The notes beneath the pieces are model-generated. The model was not told the origin of the DNA, ran no database searches, and saw only the letters and a list, made by a program, of their open reading frames with translations. Positions 22,016 to 32,317 of a DNA stretch of 64,000 nucleotides are shown here, one piece after another. Both the position numbers and the translations under genes were made by a program. This DNA comes from Clitoria ternatea. Lineage: Eukaryota; Streptophyta; Magnoliopsida; Fabales; Fabaceae. The stretch is from NCBI GenBank assembly GCA_037962975.1, contig CM075669.1:247665351-247729350 (forward strand). Reading direction: 5' to 3'. Each line of letters starts with the position of its first letter. Position 1 is the first letter of the stretch.

Positions 22016-23589
22016 TGTTAGTCCTCAAATTTTCAATAAAAGCTTGAATAAAAATTTCATAAAAATTATAAAAATTAGTTTAATTTGTTAGAAAATTAGG
22101 ATTTAAATTCAATAAATGGATGTTGTTGGAAATAATCTGCCCTTGATCAATTTTCTCTAGTTTTGCAGTGAAAAAGTTAAGAAATCAAGAGAAAATTACA
22201 CTGGAGGAGCTGACGCGTAGCCTCACCCCACGCGTAGCATCAACAGCTATTTTTGATGCTGACGCTACGCATCACAGCCACGCGTAGCGTCAGTGCTGCG
22301 TGGTCTCCACCTCCACTTTGACCAACCACTCCACTTGGACCCAATAATGGGCACTCCACTCAGCCACAAGGGTTATCCCACTCACCATGAAAGGCCAAAA
22401 ATCGGTGGAGACATGTCCATATGGCCAAGCATGATCAAATTTAATAATTTGAAGTGGCCATTATCAAGTGTTTAATGGAGGCTGAGTCAGGGGTGTGACG
22501 CGTAGCGTCACAGGGACGCGTAGCGTCAGCACCCTTGCTCAGCCCTATAAATAGGGCCATCCAACACCATTCAAATCATCCCATCCCATCCCATTCCATA
22601 GCATTTCTTTTCTCTCTTGTGCTCGACTTTGAGTACTTCTTTTGTGAGTTGTAGTTCTAGAATAGTTTTCTAGATACTTGAGTGTGTTTCGGTGTATTGT
22701 GATCATTGTATCGTGAAGTTCCCATCGTCTTCGTAATGTCAAAATCTGTAAGTGTTGTTTCTACTTTCACCATGTGTAACTAATTTGTTTATGTTGGAAT
22801 TGGTGAACTAATCTATTGAGTATAATGTTGTGAATTCGACCTCTGCATGTTTATGATTCAAGTCCATGTTAGTATTTTAACCTTTTATTAATATGAACGT
22901 CAAACGGGAGAATGATTTTCATGTGTATTGAAACTTGTTTTATTAGTATGAATGTCAAACGGGAGAATGATTGTTCATGCCGTATTGAAACTTGTTTTGA
23001 CGAAAGTAAAAAGTTGGAATACCCTTGGTATCTCAATTCTATAGGGGTTGTTAACCATTGTTGCCATAAGGCCAGGTCTTAATGCAAGTTTTTACTAAGA
23101 AAGCTCACGAGGGATCGGACTTTACGGTGAATTCTTAGAATTTATATCACGAGGGATCGGTTATAATGATTTTAAGCTGCAATGACATGAAACTTGATGA
23201 TTAAATATGCATGTCTTGAGTTCCTCATTGTTATTCTAGATTAGGGATCCAATTTCCAACATAATTTGTTTATCTGTGTTTATCTCAAGTATCTTACCTA
23301 TTCTAGATTGCAACTCGTTTTTTTTTAGATAGATTTTATTTTCTTTTATCTTATGAACCACTCAATCATGCTATCCTGTGAATATTGTATAAATTGTATA
23401 TAAATTATTCTTTTGTTTATAACTTCCTTCCCATTTACCATAGTAAATAGAAAATTACTGTTATTATTGGACTTTCAATCCCAGTGGAACGATATCTAAA
23501 TTTTGAAAACTACAAACGAATGGTGCGCTTGCCAATTAACAAACCCGGTGGTGGAAAAGAACTGTTGAGATGCTATCGCCGGGTTAACA
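22016..23589 (+). repeat. 5' LTR of Athila (1574 bp)
   Basis: Starts TGTTAGTCCTC and ends GGGTTAACA. The 3' copy (30209-31782) has exactly the same length. Short open frames inside are not genes. Confidence 0.95.
22213..22556 (+). promoter_or_regulatory. ACGCGT/TGACG box cluster and palindromic TATA box in Athila LTR
   Basis: Five ACGCGT boxes lie at 22213, 22230, 22280, 22498 and 22516, most inside ACGCGTAGCGTCA-like units. The last two immediately precede CCCTATAAATAGGG (22543-22556), a palindromic TATA box. ACGCGT fits the VCGCGB site of CAMTA factors, and TGACG/CGTCA fits TGA-bZIP sites. Binding is inferred, not shown. Confidence 0.65.
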
Positions 23590-23596
23590 AGTTTTC

Positions 23597-23614
23597 TGGC
23601 GCCGTCGCCGGGGA
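23597..23614 (+). promoter_or_regulatory. Athila primer binding site (tRNA-Asp type)
   Basis: TGGCGCCGTCGCCGGGGA starts seven bases after the 5' LTR. Athila elements use tRNA-Asp; the tRNA assignment is from family knowledge. Confidence 0.8.
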
Positions 23615-23726
23615 TTGAATTGTTTCAGTAAAACAGTAAAATTTTAATTACCGTGGTAAATATTTTTTTTTACCTTAGTTATTTTTTTTTATAATTTATT
23701 TCTTATCATTATTACACTAACTTTCT

Positions 23727-26101
23727 TTGTCTAGTTTGTGTATGCAAACTCGATCTACCACAGGTAAAATTTATTTTGATCCTGAGATAGAAAAGTTTGT
23801 AAAGAAAATCAAGTCTTTGAAATCTAAAACACAAACTAATTCTTCTTCTACTTCGAAAATTTTTGAAAATTCAAATATGGATGCTGAAAGGAGAACATTA
23901 GGCAGTTTGCTGCTATTAATGGTCCACCCCGAGTTTCGGGAATGTTTCAAGGACCAGTTTTACCAGTGGAAATTAAACCTGCCACTTTAAACATTATTCA
24001 AAACAACCAATTTGCTGGTTTAAATCATGAAGAACCATATAAACATTTAACTGTTTTTTATGAGTTATGCAGCACAATTGGTTTTGAACCCAATCAAGAA
24101 GAGTCTTTTTACATGAGACTTTTTCCTTTTTCATTGATTGGTAAAGCAAAAGAATGGTTTAAATCTTGTCCACCGGGTAGTTTTGCAAACTGGTCCGATG
24201 TTGAAAGAAAAGTTTTGGAAAGATTTTATTCTCCTTCAAAATATTTTGAAGCAATGACAGCCATACATTCTTTTTCTCAAAATAATGATGAATCACTAGG
24301 AGAGACATGGGAACGATTCAAGGCACTTTTGAGAAAGTGTCCAAACCACAACCTGAATGATGCCGAAAAGGTAAGAATCGTTTACCATGGTCTATTGCCT
24401 CAGTTCAAGATGATGTTAGATGCTTGTGCAGGTGGTTCTTTAATGAACAAGACTGTGGAGGAAGCCATAGAAATATTGGAATCAATGACTATCAGTGACC
24501 ATCAAGCTAAACCAGAAAGAGGTAATAGACAAGGTATACTTGAACAAGGAGTAAATGATACAGTGTTAATTCAACAAAAATTGTTGATGCAACAAGTTGA
24601 GGCAATGAGTAAACAACTTGGAAAACTTCAAGTTACCCATGTACCACAACAACTCCCTGCTCAATTACAACAATGTGAGTATTGTATGGGCGAACAACCA
24701 TGTGGTTACTGTGTTCTTAACAAAAATGAACAAGAACAAGCTAATTCCTTGATTCATCAAAGGTTACCTACAGGTAATTCTCTAAATCCTCTTGTAAATT
24801 CTTTTTCTAACAATTACCTGCAGGGAAGGCAAAACCAAAACTATGGTTGGAAACAAAATGCTAGACCCTTCAACAATCAAGGAGATTATAATGCTAGATT
24901 GATAAAAGCTGAAGAAAGTATTCAACAATTGATGCAATACATGGAGATAATTAATGTTGCACGTAAAGCATCAGATCAACAGTTAAGTCAGCTAGTAAAA
25001 GAAGTAGCCGACATCAAAGAATTCAAAGTGAAAGAACAATGTAAGGCTATTTTTACAAGAAATGGTAAAACTGTAGGTATAAATCATGAAAAAGAAAAAG
25101 AAGAAGAGAATGAAAAAGAAAAAGGAAAAGAAGAAGAAAAAGAAAGTGAAGAAAAGAAAGAAAAAAATCAAAAAAATCAAAAAAATCAGTATCTTGGACA
25201 GACAACTCCTGTCCAGGATTTACCTTATCCTCATCCACCATCAAGAAAAGATAAAGAGAAGGAATACAAGAGATTCCTTGAAATCTTTAAGCAGTTACAC
25301 ATAAACATCCTTTTTTCTGAGGCATTAGAACAGATGCCTACATATACTAAGTTTATGAAAGAACTGCTTACAAAGAAAAGAAAGTATGACGAAGAGATCG
25401 TAGAACTTGAAGCAAGTTGCAGTGCTATTTTACAATACAAGATGCCAGAAAAATCCAAAGATCCTGGTAAATTCACTATTCCTGTCTCTATTGGTGGAGT
25501 AAATATCGGTAAGGCTTTATTAGATTTAGGGGCTAGCATCAATCTAATGCCCCTAAGTATGATAAAGCGTATTGGTGATCTTGATCCACAGCAGACAAGG
25601 ATGACTCTGCAATTAGCTGATAAATCCATCAAGAGACCTTATGGGATTGTAGAAGATGTGCTTGTAAAGGTTGACAAATTCTACTTTCCTGTGGATTTTG
25701 TGATCTTAGACATGGAAGAAGATGCTGATGTTCCTCTAATTCTTGGAAGACCATTCATGAAAACTACTCAAGTACTGATCGATGTGGACAATGGGAAGCT
25801 AGCAGTAAGAGTGCATGATGAGGAAGTAAATTTTGATGTCTTCAAGGCAATGAAACATCCTAATTCAAAGCAAGATTGTTTCAAAGTGGACATCCTTGAT
25901 GAAACTTATCTTTCCTTATCAAAAGGTATGGTTATTTCTGACCCATTAAATAAGTTATTGACTAACTCTGTTGAATTTTTGAATGAAGAAGAGGAAAAAC
26001 AGATTGAAAGATATCTTGAAGAATTTGATCAAGGGAAAGAAATTTTCTTTGAATCAAGAAAGATTGAAGAAATTCAAGAATCACCTGCTGAAGAAATCTA
26101 G
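23727..26101 (+). CDS. Athila gag-protease, with a frameshift near 23899
   Basis: The frame starting near 23742 (MQTRSTTGK) runs to about 23899. Coding then continues in another frame (RQFAAINGPPR onward) to the stop at 26099-26101, which implies one missing base in the TTAGGCAG stretch. From the second frame: gag core with LIGKAKEWF (about 24140-24165), a zinc-knuckle-like cluster CEYCMGEQPCGYC (about 24674-24712), a very Lys/Glu-rich hinge (25085-25185), and protease LLDLGASINLMP with Asp528 of the frame opened at 23942. D-L-G is normal for Athila. The last codon is TAG, followed at once by pol in the same frame. Confidence 0.9.
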
Positions 26102-28999
26102 AAACCTGAATTAAAAGTGTTACCTTCCAATCTGAAATACATCTTTTTGAAAGAAGGTAATTTAAAACCAGTTATCATTAGTAATCTGTTGAGTGAAACA
26201 GAGGAAGAAAAACTGGTGGAAGTATTAAAGAGGAATCAAAAAGCAATTGGGTGGACACTTAAAGATTTGAAAGGTATAAGTCCATCATACTGCATGCACA
26301 AAATCTTGTTGGAAGATAATTTCAAACCTATTGCTCAACCTCAAAGACGCCTCAATCCAACTTTGAAAGAAGTAACCAAAAAGGAGGTTCTGAAATTGCT
26401 GAAAGCAGGTATTATCTATCCTATTTCTGATAGTACATGGGTAAGTCCTGTTCAAGTTGTTCCAAAAAAAAGTGGTATGACAGTAATTATTAATGAAAAA
26501 AATGAACTAATTCCTACAAGAACTGTCACCAGTTGGAGAATGTGCATTGATTATAGAAAATTAAATCAAGCCATAAGAAAAGATCATTTTCCATTACCTT
26601 TTATGGATCAAATGCTTGAAAGATTATCTGGACAAGAATATTACTGCTTTCTCAATGGTTATTCTGGATATAATCAAATTGCTGTTGACCCTTTTGATCA
26701 GGAGAAAACTGCCTTTACATGTCCTTTTGGCATATTTGCTTACAGAAAGATGCCATTTGGATTATGTAACGCACCTGCTACTTTTCAAAGATGTATGTTT
26801 GCTATTTTTGCTGATTTAATTGAAAAGAGCATTGAAATTTTCATGGATGACTTCTCAGTTTTTGGGAATTCATTTGAAACATGTCTATCCAACCTAGACA
26901 CCGTACTGAAGCGGTGTATTGAGACAAATTTGGTGCTTAATTGGGAGAAATGTCACTTCATGGTGAAAGAAGGAATTGTACTTGGTCATAAAATTTCTTC
27001 TAGAGGCATTGAAGTTGACCAAGCTAAAATAGAGGTAATTTCTAAACTCCCACCTCCTGTAAATGTAAAAGGTATTAGAAGCTTTTTAGGACATGCTGGA
27101 TTTTATAGAAGGTTTATTCAAGATTTTTCAAAAATTGTAAAACCCTTGTCAAACCTTCTAAATAAAGATGTTGAATTCAAATTTGATGAAGCATGTCTTA
27201 AAGCTTTTAATTCCTTAAAAGAAAAATTGGTTACTGCTCCTGTAATTGTTGCTCCTAATTGGAATCTACCCTTTGAACTTATGTGCGATGCAAGTGATTA
27301 TGCTGTTGGAGCAGTTTTAGGTCAAAGATATGAGAAAATTTTTAAAGTCATACATTATGCTAGTAAAGTCTTGAATGAAAATCAAATAAATTATGCAACT
27401 ACTGAAAAAGAATTACTAGCTATAGTGTATGCTTTAGAAAAATTTCGATCTTACTTGATTGGCTCAAAAATAATCATTTTTACTGATCATGCTACAATCA
27501 AGTATCTTTTAACTAAACCTGATTCAAAACCTCGGTTAATCAGATGGATTTTGCTCCTTCAAGAATATGATCTTGAAATCAAAGATAAAAAGGGTAGTGA
27601 AAATATGGTAGCTGACCATCTTTCTAGATTAATGAATAATGAGGTTACTGTCAAAGAAAAAGAAATTTTGGAAGAATTTCCAGATGAAAAACTTTTCAAA
27701 ATAACACAACGGCCATGGTTTGCTGACATGGCCAATTTCAAAGCAACAGGAGTTCTTCCAAATGATTTGACTTGGCAACAAAGAAAAAAAAATTTTAGAG
27801 ATGCAAGATATTTTGTTTGGGATGACCCTCATTTATTCAAAATTGGAGCGGATAATTTGTTACGACGTTGTGTGCCTGACTGGGAAGTAAGAGATGTGTT
27901 GTGGCATTGTCATAAATCACCATACGGAGGACACTTTAATGATGAAAGAACATCTGCAAAAGTTCTCCAATCAGGTTTATACTGGCCCTCTCTTTTTAAA
28001 GATGCTCACTTGTTTGTTCAATCTTGTGATAACTGCCAAAAAATAGGTAATGTTGGAAGAAGGCAAGAAATGCCTCTCACAAATATACAAGAAGTTGAGG
28101 TATTTGATTGTTGGGGAATTGACTTCATGGGACCTTTTCCTAACTCATACTCAAATCAATACATTCTTTTGGCAGTAGATTATGTTTCAAAGTGGGTGGA
28201 AGCAATTTCTACCCCTAATGCTGACACTAAAACTGTTGTGAATTTCTTGAAGAAAAATATTTTTTGTAGATTTGGGACACCAAGAACTTTAATCAGTGAT
28301 GGTGGTTCACACTTTTGTAATAAAATTCTTCAGAAAGTATTACAACATTATGGAGTAAAGCATAAGGTAGCCACATCATATCATCCACAAACCAATGGGC
28401 AAGCAGAGATTTCAAATCGTGAAGTGAAAAGGATTCTGGAAAAAACTGTGTCATCTTCTAGAAAGGATTGGTCACAAAAACTTGATGATGCACTCTGGGC
28501 TTACAGAACTGCATTTAAAACACCAATTGGTCTTTCGCCTTTCCAGATGGTTTATGGAAAATCATGTCACCTTCCAGTTGAAATGGAACATAAAGCATAT
28601 TGGGCTTTAAAATTCCTCAATTTTGATCAAAATGTAGCAGCAGACAAACGAAAGTTACAGCTACTTGAGTTAGAGGAAATGAGGAACAATGCCTATGAAT
28701 CATCTAGATGCTACAAAAGTAAAGTGAAGGCTTACCATGATAAAAAGTTAAAGAAAAGACACTTCACACCAGGTCAGCAAGTTTTATTGTTCAACTCAAG
28801 ATTAAAATTGTTTCCTGGAAAATTGAAATCAAAATGGTCAGGCCCGTTCTTGATTAAAGAAGTCAAACCATACGGAGCAGTGGAAATTGAAGATCCAACT
28901 TCCAAAAGAAGTTGGATGGTAAATGGGCACAGGTTGAAACTATATTTGGGTGGTGAAATTAACAAAATTACCACCAGTTATCTTTTAACTGACCCTTGA
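26102..28999 (+). CDS. Athila pol: RT, RNase H, integrase
   Basis: Open from the TAG at 26099-26101 to TGA at 28997-28999, in the protease frame, so gag-pro and pol are separated only by that stop. Numbering from 26117: RT motif A is FLNGYSGYNQ, with Asn180 where the family has the catalytic Asp; MDD is at 243-245. RNase H starts at CDASDYAVGAVL. The integrase has a zinc-binding region ending in CDNCQK and catalytic Asp669, Asp728 and Glu764 with D-35-E spacing. It belongs to a non-chromodomain lineage. The RT change should abolish polymerase activity. Confidence 0.92.
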   Translation, partial: KPELKVLPSNLKYIFLKEGNLKPVIISNLLSETEEEKLVEVLKRNQKAIGWTLKDLKGISPSYCMHKILLEDNFKPIAQPQRRLNPTLKEVTKKEVLKLLKAGIIYPISDSTWVSPVQVVPKKSGMTVIINEKNELIPTRTVTSWRMCIDYRKLNQAIRKDHFPLPFMDQMLERLSGQEYYCFLNGYSGYNQIAVDPFDQEKTAFTCPFGIFAYRKMPFGLCNAPATFQRCMFAIFADLIEKSIEIFMDDFSVFGNSFETCLSNLDTVLKRCIETNLVLNWEKCHFMVKEGIVLGHKISSRGIEVDQAKIEVISKLPPPVNVKGIRSFLGHAGFYRRFIQDFSKIVKPLSNLLNKDVEFKFDEACLKAFNSLKEKLVTAPVIVAPNWNLPFELMCDASDYAVGAVLGQRYEKIFKVIHYASKVLNENQINYATTEKELLAIVYALEKFRSYLIGSKIIIFTDHATIKYLLTKPDSKPRLIRWILLLQEYDLEIKDKKGSENMVADHLSRLMNNEVTVKEKEILEEFPDEKLFKITQRPWFADMANFKATGVLPNDLTWQQRKKNFRDARYFVWDDPHLFKIGADNLLRRCVPDWEVRDVLWHCHKSPYGGHFNDERTSAKVLQSGLYWPSLFKDAHLFVQSCDNCQKIGNVGRRQEMPLTNIQEVEVFDCWGIDFMGPFPNSYSNQYILLAVDYVSKWVEAISTPNADTKTVVNFLKKNIFCRFGTPRTLISDGGSHFCNKILQKVLQHYGVKHKVATSYHPQTNGQAEISNREVKRILEKTVSSSRKDWSQKLDDALWAYRTAFKTPIGLSPFQMVYGKSCHLPVEMEHKAYWALKFLNFDQNVAADKRKLQLLELEEMRNNAYESSRCYKSKVKAYHDKKLKKRHFTPGQQVLLFNSRLKLFPGKLKSKWSGPFLIKEVKPYGAVEIEDPTSKRSWMVNGHRLKLYLGGEINKITTSYLLTDP

Positions 29000-30208
29000 A
29001 ATGCAGGAATGTCAGGCTGGAGACATTAAACCTAGCGCTCAATGGGAGGCAACCCATTTTGTTATTTGTTTTTTTAAAAAATTTTTTTTAAAAATAAAAT
29101 AAAAAAAATTTCTTTTAATAAATCAAATTTTTGTTAGTAAGTTAATTTATACACTTAGAGTTTTTACACAATAAAACTTAAATTTGTAAAATCAATTATC
29201 GATTTTTTTTTATATAACTTAGGAATTTTGATGAATTTAATTACAATAAGTTTATTAACCATCAAGCAAATTTCAATAACCCGGTGAGCAGAGAGATTTT
29301 TTTTAAACACTTGAGGGTTTAATCGACATATTTTCAATTCGAATTGATTTTGCTTTAATCTCTGATTTGTGTTGTTGTACAGAGAATTCGAGAAAATGAT
29401 CAAGGCACATTTATTGGTGAAACGAAACCTTGGGCCAAACAGCTTACCTTGGTAAAAAGTCTTTTATCCTTTGCAAAGCCAATTTGAGCCTAAAATAAAA
29501 TTTTTTGGTACCCTTAAAACCTAAATTTGTTTTAACCATTCCCTATACTTGATTGATTAAAAGAGCAGTTGAAATAAATGAAAAATATTTTGAGTGTTCT
29601 CACAAAAATGGGGAGTAAAAATAAGCAACTTGATTCTTTTCAAAAGGAAAGTATGAAAAAGAAAAAAATCAAAAATAGTGAAAAGAATCAAGTTGGGGGT
29701 ATTTATTTTTCATCAATAAAAGAAATGAGAAGTTTGGGTCAAGAAAAAGCCTAAGAATTATAAAATGCTCTTTTATGATTTCAGGTTTTTGAATTCCAAG
29801 AAAAACCATTACTTCTTGAAAACCAAGCCTCATTACAACCCGTGAAAAGACCTTGTGATTTTTGAATTAACTCGGTATAAATAACCATTGATTAGATGAC
29901 AAACAAAGTTAAATTCGTTTGATTTTATGATTGATTGAGTGAAATAGGTTACCAATTATATAGAGATAAACACTTGTGAGGTAAGCCTGAAATTCTGCTT
30001 GATTGTTAATAGAATATTGTAAACAATTTTATCATTAGACCTTTGTTATATTTGATATCAATTCTTGATTATTACAAATTAGTTAAATTGTGTAATTATT
30101 TTTTGTGGTAAATTTTCGGACTAACTTAAAAATTTGATTCCAAATTTTTATTTTTTTTCTTATTTTTCTCTTGCTCGAGGACGAGCAATGTCTCAAGTTG
30201 GGGGTATT
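29000..30208 (+). other. Athila 3' non-coding region and polypurine tract
   Basis: Holds the Athila-typical block with AAGCGCT-like and GGGAGGCAACCCA motifs (29034-29056), then AT-rich sequence without a long frame. Many Athila elements carry an env-like ORF here; none is visible. Just before the LTR are CTCGAGGACGAGCAATG and the PPT CAAGTTGGGGGTATTT (30193-30208). Confidence 0.8.
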
Positions 30209-31782
30209 TGTTAGTCCTCAAATTTTCAATAAAAGCTTGAATAAAAATTTCATAAAAATTATAAAAATTAGTTTAATTTGTTAGAAAATTAGGATTTAAA
30301 TTCAATAAATGGATGTTGTTGGAAATAATTTGCCCTTGATCAATTTTCTCTAGTTTTGCAGTGAAAAAGTTAAGAAATCAAGAGAAAATTACACTGGAGG
30401 AGCTGACGCGTAGCCTCACCCCACGCGTAGCATCAACAGCTATTTTTGATGCTGACGCTACGCATCACAGCCACGCGTAGCGTCAGTGCTGCGTGGTCTC
30501 CACCTCCACTTTGACCAACCACTCCACTTGGACCCAATAATGGGCACTCCACTCAGCCACAAGGGCTATCCCACTCAACATGAAAGGCCAAAAATCGGTG
30601 AAGACATGTCCATATGGCCAAGCATGATCAAATTTAATAATTTGAAGTGGCCATTATCAAGTGTTTAATGGAGGCTGAGTCAGGGGTGTGACGCGTAGCG
30701 TCACAGGGACGCGTAGCGTCAGCACCCTTGATCAGCCCTATAAATAGGGCCATCCAACACCATTCAAATCATCCCATCCCATCCTATTCCATAGCATTTC
30801 TTTTCTCTCTTGTGCTCGACTTTGAGTACTTCTTTTGTGAGTTGTAGTTCTAGAATAGTTTTCTAGATACTTGAGTGTGTTTCGGTGTATTGTGATCATT
30901 GTATCGTGAAGTTCCCATCGTCTTCGTAATGTCAAAATCTGTAAGTGTTGTTTCTACTTTCACCATGTGTAACTAATTTGTTTATGTTGGAATTGGTGAA
31001 CTAATCTATTGAGTATAATGTTGTGAATTCGACCTCTGCATGTTTATGATTCAAGTCCATGTTAGTATTTTAACCTTTTATTAATATGAACGTCAAACGG
31101 GAGAATGATTTTCATGTGTATTGAAACTTGTTTTATTAGTATGAATGTCAAACGGGAGAATGATTGTTCATGCCGTATTGAAACTTGTTTTGACGAAAGT
31201 AAAAAGTTGGAATACCCTTGGTATCTCAATTCTATAGGGGTTGTTAACCATTGTTGCCATAAGGCCAGGTCTTAATGCAAGTTTTTACTGAGAAAGCTCA
31301 CGAGGGATCGGACTTTACGGTGAATTCTTAGAATTTATATCACGAGGGATCGGTTATAATGATTTTAAGCTGCAATGACATGAAACTTGATGATTAAATA
31401 TGCATGTCTTGAGTTCCTCATTGTTATTCTAGATTAGGGATCCAATTTCCAACATAATTTGTTTATCTGTGTTTATCTCAAGTATCTTACCTATTCTAGA
31501 TTGCAACTCGTTTTTTTTTAGATAGATTTTATTTTCTTTTATCTTATGAACCACTCAATCATGCTATCCTGTGAATATTGTATAAATTGTATATAAATTA
31601 TTCTTTTGTTTATAACTTCCTTCCCATTTACCATAGTAAATAGAAAATTACTGTTATTATTGGACTTTCAATCCCAGTGGAACGATATCTAAATTTTGAA
31701 AACTACAAACGATTGGTGCGCTTGCCAATTAACAAACCCGGTGGTGGAAAAGAACTGTTGAGATGCTATCGCCAAGTTAACA
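30209..31782 (+). repeat. 3' LTR of Athila (1574 bp)
   Basis: Matches 22016-23589 with about ten substitutions by eye; ends CAAGTTAACA, followed by GGAGG and MULE sequence. Confidence 0.95.
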
Positions 31783-32317
31783 GGAGGGAGGACCTTTGGT
31801 GCAACAACATGTGGCCATATAGACTGTCTATTTATTGGTTGGATAATACCAGCATAACACTTGGCATATGTACTTTTGGAGTACCATGGTGACACAAACT
31901 GCTCTGGGTTATCACCCCTATATTTCATAGCAGAGATTGCATGCGTGTAGGGAATATCATTCAATTCCCACCAATTACAGCTACACTATTTTTTGGCCAA
32001 ATCAACAACAAACATATGATCAGAATTAGTATGTTTCAACTCAAATATCATTTCTCTTGCCTAAACTGGAACCCAATCCCTACTAAACTCAAGTTCTCTT
32101 AACAACCTCCTACATGGTCTTGGCATAATATCTCTCTCAAGTGTCCACATCTTGGATCTCAGTTTGACAAACCTACCTAACAAATATTGCCTTACCCACT
32201 CTAGCATTATAATTATTGGCTTATTCCTAGACGACAATATAACTGAGTTGAAAGTCTCACAGTTGTTGTTCATAATTACATCACATTTAAGGTAATGGGA
32301 AAAATCATGCCTACACC
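31783..32317 (-). pseudogene. MULE transposase middle part with SWIM-type finger
   Basis: Read leftwards: NNNCETFNSVIL, then KPIIIMLEWVRQYL, and the SWIM-like finger CSCNWWELNDIPYTHAI (about 31986-31936). The family consensus is C-x-C-xn-C-x-H, and here the third ligand Cys is Tyr. A TAG separates the two open halves near 32059. This segment is characteristic of MuDR-family transposases. It joins in frame to 36082 on one side and 22015 on the other. Confidence 0.85.

Larger units (their letters stand above)
22016..31782 (+). mobile_element. full-length Athila retrotransposon (9.77 kb)
   Basis: Two 1574-bp LTRs flank gag-protease and pol. A 5-bp duplication, GGAGG, lies at 22011-22015 and 31783-31787. 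The PBS is TGGCGCCGTCGCCGGGGA, and a GGGGGT purine tract precedes the 3' LTR. Coding matches Athila: a gag with LIGKAKEWF, protease DLGAS, RT MDDFSVFG and the post-pol block with GGGAGGCAACCCA. About ten LTR differences by eye indicate a young insertion. It lies in the MULE transposase gene. Confidence 0.95.

Noticed and set aside
25086..25304. Lys-rich 72-codon frame in Athila gag
   Set aside because: Out-of-frame shadow of the Lys/Glu-rich hinge of gag.
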